From: Monodelphis domestica
Taxonomy: Eukaryota; Chordata; Mammalia; Didelphimorphia; Didelphidae
NCBI RefSeq assembly: GCF_027887165.1
Contig: NC_077232.1
Coordinates: forward strand, 11,022,257 to 11,086,256
Length of the DNA stretch: 64,000 bases
Reading direction: 5' to 3'
Shown here: piece by piece, positions 21,568 to 33,020 of the stretch
Position numbering within the stretch: position 1 is the first letter of the stretch
Layout: each line of letters opens with the position of its first letter
Notes under the pieces: model-generated
Told to the model about the DNA's origin: nothing
What the model saw: the letters and a program-made list of their open reading frames with translations, nothing else
The model's database searches: none
Program-made: the position numbers and the translations under genes

Positions 21568-22579
21568 TGTGAGATTTAAAATGGTTGAGGTCTTAAACTG
21601 TGGTGAGTTAAAATGGTGGAAGATATAAATTGTGATACATATAAGGGAGGGTGAGTAAATTTGACCGCAGAAAATATGTTTCACTACAGTGTCTTGGTTT
21701 TTAAATCAAATATAAGGTGGTCGCCAGGGAAATATTCCCAATTATTAAAATACCCAAGTCAATTGGGGTTTATAGAGATTTTAATTAACAATACAATGAG
21801 TAATCAAAGAAAGAGAGAGAGAGTAAGAAAGGAATAAGTATGAAGGGCCTCAAGCCAATATGGCCTAGACCTGAGTCTTAAGAGAGAAATCAGTCAGTCG
21901 GTCTTTTAACACTCACCACAAGGTCTGCCTAAACAAGGATTCTAGTGACACCAGGCCAGCTCCATCTCAGCTGACTTCACCAGAGAGAGCTCCCAAGCGA
22001 TCCTCATCAGATCCTCCAAAAGGAATTCTCCAAAAGGATATCTCCTCAAGAGATTCTGCTTTTTCTTATATAGGGGATTTTCTCCCATGTCACCTCCCCT
22101 AAGTCCCTACATCTACCAATCACTGTAGACGCTTTCCAAAGGTCTGCCCATCTAAATTCTGGCTAAGTCGACCAATCTCCTCAGTAAGTCTGAATCAGAA
22201 AAAATGCTGCTGTGTCGACCAAATCTCCTCAGTAAGTCTGAACAAGAGAAAACACAGCTGAGTCAACTAATCTCATCAAGAGAAAACTTGCCTGACCCTT
22301 TTAGGTACCTAGTATCCCATTGTATCACTTCTAAAAACAGGCCTGGCTCAAAGAACTCCTTGCCTTATTATAAGCATGGGTCCAAGTACTTTCTTTGTTT
22401 AGCAAGGAGTTTTCTCCCCTAAAGCAGTCTTAAGTACGGGTGGAGTAGAGGTCCTCGCATTTCTGATCCTGGCGAGTTCTCACATCAAAATGGGGAATGT
22501 TTCTCAGTAGGGAATTTGAGGATTCCTCAAATGGAGTAAAATCTTTAACATTCATAAGTCTGAATTTTTAAGGTTCACA
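21568..22579 (-). mobile_element. Solo LTR inserted in the pol region of the retroviral fossil
   Basis: 1012 bases, TGTGAGATTT to GGTTCACA on the plus strand, with a perfect four-base duplication AGAT (21564-21567 and 22580-22583). It is related to the LTRs at 59241-60103 and 63052-63923 by the GTGGTCGCCAG block and the TTTATAGAGATTTTAATTAA block. It interrupts the end of the integrase region of the host element. Confidence 0.85.
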
Positions 22580-23357
22580 AGATGGAGAAACCAACACAAT
22601 AGTGTAAGAACCTAACCAAATTTCCTGTGTTGTTGATGTTTTAGCAAAATTTTTTACATATACAATATCTCTGGGTTTATAATTATGAAGAGAAAAATCC
22701 AAAGGACCAGTTTGAATTAACACTCTCATTTCATGTAATTCCTTTAGTCTTTGTTGTAAAGCAGTTAAGTAAGAAGCAAGTTGACAGTCTCCTCCAAAGA
22801 GACATGCATAGACTGTCTTGCAAGTTTTTGCTTGTAGTGGAGCATGTCCAAAGAGCATTTCATAGGATGATATATGCAAATCTGCTCTTGAGACATAGTA
22901 AGTAAAACAAAGCTATGGGAAGAATCTCTGGCCATTTTGAGATGAGTTTCAGCAGAGAGCTTCCCTACCATAGTTTTTATTTCCTTATTCACCATCCAAG
23001 TCAACATTTGCATGAATTACATGACTTTCCCAGGATTTTGCATCATCAGCTGTTATATTACTCTCATTGGCCCATAAATTATCTATCTTAGTATTATTGT
23101 TCCCATTTACAATTTCATTATCATTATTTAGGTTATATTCTTCACCAATTTCTCTTATCATACATTAATTAGGATTTTCTATTAATTTTATATTACAATG
23201 TTCCTTCTCTGTACAATTATTTACACCAATTATGTCCTCCTTTGATTCAATTAATTCATTTGTATTACCACATATATTATTTTCATTACTCCCATTTTCA
23301 TTTATCCTCAACTCATTTGCAATTATATTCATTCTCATGTGTTCCCAGGGCAAACCT

Positions 23358-24796
23358 TTATAACACAGTATTCCTACTCTGATCACCCTTTACAACCTGG
23401 CTATATTTAGGCCTTGCTCCAGCATTTACCCAAGACTGCATAGTATTTAAACCAGGTGCTTGTTGTCCTTGGCAACAGACATTTTGATATTGACTGGTAT
23501 ACCTGGTTTGATTATTGTTATTATTTGCATTCCATCTATTATTATTATACTTCTTACTCTTCCAGATATTGTTTCCATTATACCCATTACCTAATTGTCT
23601 TCTAACCTGATTCCTCAAGTGGCAGTCTCTGAGCAGGTGTCCAACATGATCACACAGGAAACACCATCTGGGGCCTGATCTCCTCTCATTTGGTTTATAA
23701 GTATTATTAGTGAGCCTTGGCTGTACAGATCTTAACGCAGCCACATCTTTTATTTCTTTGATTTCATGCTCTCTAGCCTTTGATTCAGCTTCCTTCAATT
23801 TCCTCTTTAAGTCCTCAACAATAGTATCCCTGTCATCATTCCCTTCCTCCGAGTCTGTAATCAAATATGTGGCCTTCCTCTGTAGATCATCCAACTCTAA
23901 TTCCTCCCAGTCAGGGTAAATTGTTCTAAGAAATTGCCTGATCTTTGGGACAGTATTTTAAACAAAGATCCTCTTGATATGTGCAATTGAGCTCTCTTCC
24001 ATGTGATCCATTCCTAATAAAGCTTCACCTGCCTCAGTTATCCTTTCCAGGAAAACCACAGGAGCCTCAGAGGCCTCCTGGTTGATTGTGTCAAATTTTG
24101 ACCATGAATTGGACCTTTTGGCATACTTTCCCATTACCTCGAGAACTGTATCTCTTGCCTCTACTAAGGTCTCATAAACTCACTCTTCAGATGTATCTAA
24201 CTTCAGATCCTCTGGCCAGTATTGCAAGAACAGATCTGTTCTCGTCTCCTGAATAAATTTGGTTCTTTCTCTCTTCGTCAAGACCTCCTTCATCAGTAGG
24301 GCAAAATCACTGAAGTCTGGATCATAGGAATCAATTGCCCTACGCATCTCCTTAATCACCCTATTAGGTTTGTCATTAAAAAGCGGTGATGCGTTCCTGA
24401 TGGACTCAAGGTCTTCTGGGGAAAATCTCTTATGTATTTTCACTTTATGGACTACTTCATTTTGTTTTACCGCTGGCATATCTCTAAGCGGGCACAAAGA
24501 AATTATTCGCGCAGCTTCCTCTTTGGTCTATTTAAGTTTTTCCCATTTGTGCTTACTCTGATGGTATCTTGTGCAAAGTCTTGGGTCATATTCAGGTTAT
24601 TTAAGTGCTTGAGGGTGTCGAGTTGGAATTGCATTTGCATGACCGTCATCTTCATGTTGTCCCTTCTAAACCAGGTCACCAGATATTTTAGACGCTTAAC
24701 ACAGAGGCACACAGAGGCATGAGACTTACAGACCACACAGCCACAGATTACAGCCAGGAGTACATACGCCATTCTGTCACCTAGCTTAACATCCAT
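23358..24796 (-). pseudogene. Retroviral gag-like remnant with leader ORF and zinc knuckle
   Basis: Capsid-like stretches resemble the gag of the fossil at 46633-47559 (compare QETRTDLFLQYWPEDL with QTRTDSLLMSWPEVF). Toward the 3' side is a nucleocapsid-type CCHC knuckle, CFLCDHVGHLLRDC, near 23630-23670. At the 5' side an ORF of 97 codons (24796-24503) begins with a hydrophobic stretch (MAYVLLAVICGCVVC). The region is broken and non-functional as it stands. Confidence 0.75.
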
Positions 24797-25186
24797 TAGG
24801 GGTTACAGACCGTCCATAGCAAACTCATAATGAGAATAATTAGGGAACATCACAAATACAACACATGGTACATGCAGAAAATAATCGAAGAACAGAAACA
24901 GTACATTGTAAACATGTCTACAGACATGCCAGCTTCCATTGTAAGATGACTGCTACACTGTACATTGCACATATACTAAAGACAACAAAATAAATTTCAA
25001 ACAATCAAAACAGTTTTTTAAGATGGCTGCCCCAAGATGGCTGCTGGGGTCTGTGGTACAGCTTTAGTAAACCCTTCAGGAAGCCAACCTGCAGAATCCT
25101 GTGTAACCCCCTACGCTCCCAGCTAGCTAAGGACACGGAGAAATATACAATCATACAAGAAAGAAATACAATATACAGATTCTTAA

Positions 25187-25203
25187 CCTGGCTGGCTTCG
25201 CCA
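25187..25203 (-). promoter_or_regulatory. Primer-binding site, tRNA-Arg type
   Basis: On the minus strand TGGCGAAGCCAGCCAGG lies just after the LTR end. From memory, the 3' end of mammalian tRNA-Arg(ACG) plus CCA has the complement TGGCGAGCCAGCCAGG, so the match is complete apart from one extra A. This supports the call of a 5' LTR at 25210-25679. Confidence 0.65.
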
Positions 25204-25209
25204 AACAAG

Positions 25210-25679
25210 TGGAAAAAAACTATAAAAATCTACTTTATTGGTTTGGAATGAGGGCTTAGGGATTTACTTATGCTTATTTTTATTTAAAAAACTAACTAAC
25301 TTTGCTAACTAGGTTACTAACCTAAAGCTTAACCAAGTTCCCAAATCTCATTCAGCAGGGCTCCAAAAACCAGTTAGAGCCAGGATCTGTTGTTAGATGT
25401 CCCAGCAAGTCCTGATGTCCAAGTGAGACTGAATTCTGCCAGCAGCTCCATACAGGAACCCTTCTTCATGTCAACATGGGGAAAACCACTTCAGACCTTC
25501 TCGACTTCCTCAGGAGACCAGAAGAAAAGCCTGTTGGGGCAAGATGGAGTCTTTCCAATCCTCCAGCTCAGGCACCCATGGGACCCTTGGTCACATGCCA
25601 CCATCAATCAGACCTAGGTTTGCACTTTTCAGTTCTTGCACAGTTTTGCAAATTTCAGACCTTTCCATCCTTCATCACA
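25210..25679 (-). mobile_element. 5' LTR of the minus-strand retroviral fossil
   Basis: On the minus strand it starts TGTGATGAAGG at 25679 and ends TTCCA at 25210, six bases before the primer-binding site. An AATAAA lies near its end. Length about 470. The boundary at 25679 coincides with the start of homology to the duplicated unit. No second copy of this LTR is in the window. Confidence 0.65.
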
Positions 25680-27225
25680 CTTCCAAATCCCACTATTGGC
25701 AGTTCTCAATGAAGCTTCTCTGGGCCTCAGGCTGGATTGGATCCTCTCCATATTCTCCCCACTCTCTCTCCAAAGGCCTGTGTCTCCTCCGGACAGGATT
25801 CTATGGCTGAAGTCATCTGGAGGCCCAGCTCTTCCTCTCAGAAGACTGGGAACTTTCTCTCTCTCTTGGTAGATTGTGGGGAGAGATCAGTGCCTGCTCT
25901 GCTCTTTCCAGGCTTGGTGGTCCAGAGACAGAAGATGCCCCTTTTCTCAACTAACCCAAGTGGGAGGTGAAAACTAGAGAAGAGAAGAACTCCTGGTGCT
26001 GACTTCAGATTCTGCATAGTGGACAAGAGACACTTCTAAGGTATCCTCCTCCATCTAAAGGATGCTCCTTTGACTAGATCTGACTCACTATTAATTATAG
26101 ACACCAAATTAAAACCCTTCTGGCACCTCCTTCTTTACATGTATCAGATTAGCTACTAGGACATGTCACAGCCCCCAAATTTAGCCCTTGCTGAAGCCTC
26201 TATTTTTCCCGAGTTGTCTTTTCCCTCAGACCCACCATACGTAGCTGCTGAGCATATCTCACCCCATGAAGATGTGCTGTGAGCATGGCCTCACAATAGT
26301 CCTTTGCATACATACATTCAACTGGAACTCCACTGCTATCCATCTGTTACTGTCCAAACCAGAGAGAATAACCATGGCAGCTCTGAGTTATGGAAAGCAC
26401 CTAAGGGAGCCCCATCCCAACCAACATGGCTCTGCCAGGAAGAGGCTTTCAATTAGCAGCCCAAGCTGACCTTCCCTCTCTTTGATGCTGGCCAAGCCCT
26501 GAGAACAGAGACCTTGGTGTTGGCCAAACTCTGTCTTGTCCCTGAGTAAAGGGCACCATTATTACAGCTCGACTGTCTTTGATCTGCCCCAAGGATGTGT
26601 ATGAAGGCTGGACCTTGACACTCAGAGTTAGACTTTAGTAACAGTCTTACCCTCAATGCCTTTGTTTATCCTTTATTCAATAGAATAAAACTTTAAAGCA
26701 CCTACAGGGTACTTTGGGTTATTCTAGTGTCCCAGTTGAGTGGGTGGTTAACAGTAAGAGGTGTTAGCAGTGTGATTAGAAACCTGGGCAAAGGAGCCCA
26801 GCATCTGGTTCAGTGTGAGGTGTAGGTACCTACGGAGGCTCATTGCATTGCATCTCACTTAACTTGAGCCCCATTGGCTTGTGTGTGTCCTTTTCCTCTC
26901 CAGTTTCTGAGCTTCTGTCTCTTTCAGCTGAGTCCTTTTGTTTCCCTTCATCTTTTAACTTAATTTAAGGATTTGGGGGATTGCCACTGAAGGGATGACC
27001 TTGTCCTACCCCTTCTGAAGGGAAGACTGTCTAATGCTTTCTATATGGAAGTCTTGTTGATTTTTTGTTGAAGTTTTCTTCTTTTGGTGAAGTATTTTGA
27101 CTTAAAAAAAGAAAAACAACCCTGACGTTCTGCCTTAGAATTAATACTATGTATTGGTTCCAAAGCAGAAGAGCAGTAAAGACTATGTGGGAGGGGTGGG
27201 GGGGATTAAGTGACTTAACTGAAAT
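25680..27225. repeat. Segmental duplication block beta, copy III (partial)
   Basis: Matches 5755-7245 and 55850-57370. It contains the family-a solo LTR at 26164-26753 and the beginning of the minus-strand SINE, and breaks off within that SINE near 27225. The signal-peptide exon and everything on its 3' side are absent, replaced by the retroviral fossil. Confidence 0.8.
26164..26753 (+). mobile_element. Solo LTR (family a), copy III
   Basis: TGTCACAGCCCCC to GGTGGTTAACA, same flanks as 6236-6828 and 56338-56921, with point changes only. Inherited by duplication. Confidence 0.75.
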
Positions 27226-27690
27226 TCTCTGAAGTTTCAGGGGTCAAGAAACACATTTCAGAGATGGTACTAAATTGTATTGTCTCATTACTGGCAGATT
27301 TGGGCAGACTTTAATATGGGAACCTCAACAAATTCTTTGGAACCAGAGCAGCAAAGCTTCCTTTGAAGCTGTCCTGAGAATGAAGTCAATTCCAAACCAC
27401 CCAAGAGAAGACATCCATGAACCACACATGGGGCATTTGGGACTCAAAGTGTGCTGAGGACATGATTTGATGTTAGTGATTATTGATGATGATCATTGTA
27501 TCGTGTCAACCTTTGGTTTCATGGTATTTGTGCTTCTTCCTTTTCTTGGTTATCTTTGTAAAATGAGTCCATCTTGAGCTGCCTAAATAGTTTGATCTGT
27601 AGCCTAAATTGCTAAGAAGTAGAGTTCCCTTTCCCTTGGTGGAAGGGGGAGGGCTCTGTGGATCCCCTCTGCCATGGCAAAATGGGGGAA
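27226..27690. other. Unassigned sequence
   Basis: Nothing recognised. It begins at the broken SINE end of copy III and ends at the independent family-a LTR. Confidence 0.4.
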
Positions 27691-30600
27691 TGTCAAGGCC
27701 TTTAAGTTCACCCCGTGCTGATGCCTCTCATTTTCCCAAACTGTCACATCTTCCAGGGCCAGACCTTGTAACTGCAGGTCTATCTCTAGCTCTGAGCAGA
27801 TCTCACCCATTCAAGATGTGCTGAGAGCTTGGAATAACAACCCTTTTGCATGCATACACTCAAGATGAACTCTGTTGCTATCGTGAGGGGCAGAATGTAA
27901 GGGGTTAATATAAAGGGTTGGACTGGATTATTTAAGAATAGAGTCACCAGGAATTTAGTCAAATTCCAAAGAGACTTATTTTAATAATCTATTTATAAAA
28001 TATAGAAAGAGTGAAAGTAAGAAAATCAGAGAGAGGATAAGGGAATATATCTAGCCTATGGACTAAGAATTTTGCTCCAGCCCCTGATTCAACCCAGGCA
28101 GGACTAATCAGTGCTTAGCTAGAAGGGCCCCAGCCTTGAGTCAAGGACCTGGGGGTGTAAGAAGCCTCTCTCAAGAGGGGTAGGTCTCTCCTGAGGCCGG
28201 TCCCTTCAGAAACTCCAGGAAAAGAGTCAGCCTTTTCCACTCACCCCATGTGGTAGTTTAAGGAAAGTAGAAGCAATCTGAGACCCTCAGTCAAAGCTCC
28301 TCCAAAGTCATGTCGAAGACCAAAGACCAAAGTGAGAGCTCACAGGAAGAGCTTGGCATTGTTTTTAACATCATTTTCTGTTCCTCCTCCCGCTCCCTGC
28401 CACCCCGCCCCTAACTGATGCACAATTCCACTGGGTATCACATGTGTCCTTGCTCCGAACCATTGTTGTTGGTATTTGCATTAGGGTGCTCATTTAGCGT
28501 CTCTCCTCGATCATGTCCCCTCAACCTCTCTAGTCAAGCAGTTGCCTTTCCTCGGTGTTTTTACTCTCACAGTTTGTCCTCTGCTTGAGGATAGTGTTTT
28601 TTCTCATAGATCCTGCAGATTGTTCAGGGACATTGCATTGCCATTAATGGAGAAGTCCATTACCTTCGATTGTACCACAGTGTATCAGTCTCTGTGTACA
28701 ATGTTCTCCTGGTTCTGCTTCTTTCACTCTGCATCACTTCCTGGAGGTTGTTCCAGTCTCCATGGAATTCCTCCACTTTTTTATTCCTTTGAGCACAATA
28801 GTATTCCATCACCAACATATACCACATTTTGTTCAGCCATTCCCCAATTGAAGGGCATCCCCTCATTTTCCAATTTTTGGCCACCACAAAGAGTGCAGCT
28901 ATGAATATTCTTGTACAAGTCTTTTTCCTTATTATCTCTTTGGAGTACAAACCCAGAGGTGCTATGGCTGGATCAAAGGGCAGACAGTCTTTTATCACCC
29001 TTTGGGCATAGTTCCAAATTGTCCTCCAGAATGGTTGGATCAATTCACAATTCCACCAGCAATGAATTAATGTCCCTACTTTGACACATCCCCTCCAGCA
29101 TTCATTACTTTCCTTTGCTGTCTTGTTGGCCAATCTGCTAGGTGTGAGGTGATATCTCAGAGTTGTTTTGATTTGCATCTCTCTGATTATAAGAGATTTA
29201 GAACACTTTTTCAATGTGTTTATTAATAGTTTTGATTTCTTTAACTGAAAATTGCCTATTCATGTCCCTTGCCCATTTTTCAATTGGAGAATGGATTGAT
29301 TTTTTATACAACTGGTTTAGCTCTTAATAAATTTGAGTAATTAGACCTTTGTCAGAGGTTTTTGTTATGAAGATTGTTTCCCAATTTGTTGCTTCCCTTC
29401 TAATTTTAGTTACATTGGTTTTGTTTTTACAAAAACTTTTTAATTTGATGTAGTCAAAATTATTTATTTTACATTTTGTTATTCTTTCTAAGTCTTGCTT
29501 GGTTTTAAAATCTTTCCCTTCCCAAAGGTCTGACATGTATACTATTCTGTGTTCACCTAATTTACTTATAGTTTCCTTCTTTATATTCAAGTCATTCACG
29601 CATTCTGAGTCTATCTTGGTGTAGGGTGTGAGATGTTGATCCAAACCTAATCTCTCCCACACTGTCTTCCAATCTTCCCAGCAGTTTTTATCAAATAGTG
29701 GATTTTTGTCCCAAAAGCTGGGGTCTTTGGGTTTGTCATAGACTGTCTTCCTGAGGTCATTTACCCCAAGTCTATTCCACTGATCCTCCTTTCTGTCTCT
29801 TAGCCAGTACCAAATTATTTTGATGACCACTGCTTTATAGTATAGTTGGAGATCTGGGATTGCAAGGCCACCTTCCTTTGTATTTTTTTCATTATTTCCC
29901 TGGATATCCTTGATCTTTTGTTCTTCCAAATGAACTTTGTTATGGTTTTCTCTAATTCAGTAAAAAAGGTTTTTGGTAGTTCAATGGGTATGGCACTAAA
30001 TAGATAGATAAGTTTGGGTAGGATGGTCATTTTTATTATGTTAGCTCATCCCACCCATGAGCAATCAATGTTTTTCCAATTGTTTAGATCTAGTTTTAAT
30101 TCTGTGGAGAGTGTTTTGCAGTTGTGTTCATATAGTTCCTGTGTTTGTCTCAGCAGATAGATTCCGAAGTATTTTATATTGTCTCGGGTGACTTTAAATG
30201 GAATTTCTCTTTCTAATTCTTGCTGCTGAACTGGGTTGGAGATATATAAAAATGCTGATGACTTATACAGGTTTATTTTGTATCCTGCAACTTTGCTAAA
30301 GTTGTTGATTATTTCGACTAGCTTTTTGGTTGATTCTCTAGGATTCTTTAAGTAAATTATCATATCATCCACAAAGAGTGACAGCTTGGTCTCCTCATTG
30401 CCAATTTTAATACCTTCAATTTCTTTTTCTTCTCTAGTTGCTACTGCTAGTGTTTCTAGTACAATATTAAATAATAAAGGTGATAAAGGGCATCCTTGTT
30501 TGACTCCTGATCTTATTGGGAAGGCTTCGAGTTTATCCCCATTGCAGATGATGTTTGATGATGGTTTTAGATATATAATGTTTATTATTTTTAAGAGAGG

Positions 30601-31564
30601 CCCTTCTATTCCTATACTTTCTAGTGTTTTCAATAGGAATGGGTGTTGTATTTTGTCAAAGGCTTTTTCTGCATCTATTGAAATAATCGTGATTTTTGTC
30701 GGTTTGCTTGTTTATATGGTCAATTATGTGGATGGTATCCTTGCACTCCTGGAATGAATCCTACCTGATCATAGTGGATGACCCTTGTGATGACTTGCTG
30801 GAGTCTTTTTGATAGTATCCTATTTAAGATTTTTGCATCTATATTCATTAGGGAGATTGGCCTATAGTTTTCTTTCTCTGTTTTTAACCTGCCTGGCTTT
30901 GGGATCAGTACCATGTTTGTGTCATAAAAAGAATTTGGTTGGACTTCCGGTTAAGATGGCAGCTTAGAGAAAGCTAAAGTTCAGATCTCCGGAAAACCCT
31001 TCCCGACCGATCTCAAACTATAAGCTCCTAAGGCACCGAAATTCAAAACGATCAACAGCACAGACCCTGGGAACCCTCCTCCTGGACCTGGACCCGGATC
31101 AAAAGGTAAGGCTCCCCTCAAAAGCCAGAACTCAAGATCACTCGGACCTAAGGGGTAGGAGCGCAGAGTCCAAGGCTCCGGGAAGCCGCAGCCCAGCCTG
31201 GCTCAGAGAGCAGGGTCCTCGGAACAACAACCCTCAGGGCCTTCTATTCGAGTCCCAGTGAAAGTCACTGCCTGGAGCAAGACAGCCTCACGGGCTGGAT
31301 CCTGCTATCCAAGTCTCAGTGAAAGTCCCTGCTCTTGGAGCTTGGGGAAGCTGCAGCCCATCCCCCCGCAGGCCGACGAAACAGCCTCACGGCCAGCGAT
31401 TCTGAAGGCAACTTCCGGAAAGCAACGTGGTCCGACCCTTCCATTCCAGTTCCAGTGATGCATATTCAGTTTAACCCAGGGAAAGCTCATAGAACCATCT
31501 GCCCAGGACTAAAGCCTCTGATCACCAGACAGAGATAAGAAAAGCTAATCCTCCACATTCAGAG

Positions 31565-32488
31565 ATGGCAAACTCCACAGAAGCACAGAAGCCCCAAAAT
31601 ACCAAGAAAAATAAGAAGAAAGGGGCGACTTTGGACACATTCTATGGAGCCAAAATACAAAATACAGAGCAGATAGAAGAAGATATACAAGAAAATTCTC
31701 CAAAATCTTCCAAAGGAAATGGAAACTCTCCACAAACCCATGAAGAATTTGAATCAGAAATGACCAAAAAGATGGAAGCCTTCTGGGAGGAAAAGTGGGA
31801 AATAATGCAAAAGAAATTCACGCATCTACAAAACCAGTTTGACCAAACTGTAAAAGAAAACCAGGCTTTAAAGCAAGAACTAATAAAGCAAAGCCAAAAC
31901 ACCAAGAAATTAGAAGAGAACATAAAATATCTCACTGACAAGGTGATAGATCTGGAAAATAGAGGGAGAAGGGATAATTTAAGAATAATTGGACTCCCAG
32001 AAAAGCCAGAAATAAACACCAAACTGGACATGGTGATACAAGATATAATCAAAGAAAATTGCCCAGAGATTCTAGAACAAGGGGGCAATACAGCCACTGA
32101 CAGAGCTCACAGAACACCTTCTACACTAAACCCCCAAAAGACAACTCCCAGGAATGTAATTGCCAAATTCCAAAGCTATCAAACAAAAGAAAAAATCCTA
32201 CAGGAAGCCAGAAAAAGACAATTTAGATATAAAGGAATGCCAATCAGGGTCACACAAGACCTTGCAAGTTCTACGCTGAATGATCGTAAGGCATGGAACA
32301 TGATCTTCAGAAAGGCAAGAGAGCTGGGTCTCCAACCAAGAATCAGCTACCCAGCAAAACTGACTATATACTTCCAAGGGAAAGTATGGGCATTCAACAA
32401 AATAGAAGACTTCCAACTTTTTGCAAAGAAAAGACCAGAGCTCTGTGGAAAGTTTGATACTGAAAATCAAAGAGCAAGGAATACCTGA
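31565..32488 (+). CDS. ORF1: L1 ORF1 protein, intact, L1-B
   Basis: 307 residues, the same length and architecture as the L1-A protein: basic N-terminus, coiled coil about 63-132, RNA-recognition domain from NRGRRDNLRIIGLPEKPEI (132-150), C-terminal domain from about 218. It differs from L1-A at a small number of positions, for example Ala2 for Thr, Gly53 for Arg, Met66 for Arg, Phe72 for Leu and Asp137 for Glu. Residue Asp137 is also the form found in the old outer elements, so Glu137 in L1-A and L1-C is the newer state. Nothing in the frame is broken, although the partner ORF2 is. Confidence 0.93.
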   Translation: MANSTEAQKPQNTKKNKKKGATLDTFYGAKIQNTEQIEEDIQENSPKSSKGNGNSPQTHEEFESEMTKKMEAFWEEKWEIMQKKFTHLQNQFDQTVKENQALKQELIKQSQNTKKLEENIKYLTDKVIDLENRGRRDNLRIIGLPEKPEINTKLDMVIQDIIKENCPEILEQGGNTATDRAHRTPSTLNPQKTTPRNVIAKFQSYQTKEKILQEARKRQFRYKGMPIRVTQDLASSTLNDRKAWNMIFRKARELGLQPRISYPAKLTIYFQGKVWAFNKIEDFQLFAKKRPELCGKFDTENQRARNT

Positions 32489-33020
32489 AAAGGTAAATAT
32501 TAAGGAAAGGGGAAAAATGTTATCTTCTTTTTTTACTCAAACTCTCTTCTATAAGGACCACATTTATATCAATCTATGTATACTAATATGTGGGGAAAAT
32601 GTAATGTATAAATAGGGGGTAAAGAAAGACCAAATAATATAATCGTTCTCACACAAAGATTCACATGGGAAGGGGAGGGGAAGAAAACTCCTATAAGAAG
32701 GAGAGGAAGAGAGGGGGGGGGGTTTACTTAAATCTCAATCTCAGGGAAATCAACTCTGAGAGGGAAAAACATCCAGATCCATTGGGATCTTGAATTCTCT
32801 CTTACCCAACAAGGGTAAGGAGAAGGGAAAACCAAGGGGGGGAGGGGGAGAGGGAGAACAAAAAGGGAGGGAAAGAGAGGGGGGAGGGGGAGGGAAAAAA
32901 GGGAGGGACTAAAAAGGGAAACATCAAGGGAGGGGACAAGGGGGACTGATTCAAAGTAAATCACTGGGCTAAAAGGTAGAGCCGAAGAAGAAAAGGTTAG
33001 AATTAGGGAAGGCAATCAAA

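Larger units (their letters stand above)
21348..25679 (-). mobile_element. Endogenous retrovirus fossil, class I-like, minus strand
   Basis: Reading right to left: 5' LTR (25210-25679), primer-binding site (25187-25203), leader, gag-like region (about 24796-23358), remains of the end of pol (23030-22584 and, beyond an inserted solo LTR, 21563-21350), then the element is cut at 21348 against an unrelated inverted repeat. Most of pol, the envelope and the 3' LTR are missing. It is clearly broken, with large losses and several smaller breaks, and looks old. Its right end falls exactly where homology to duplicated block beta begins (25680), so it inserted into copy III. Confidence 0.85.

Noticed and set aside
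25005-25208. 67-codon minus-strand ORF starting at the retroviral primer-binding site
   Set aside because: It begins with a TTG, overlaps the primer site, and has no family features.
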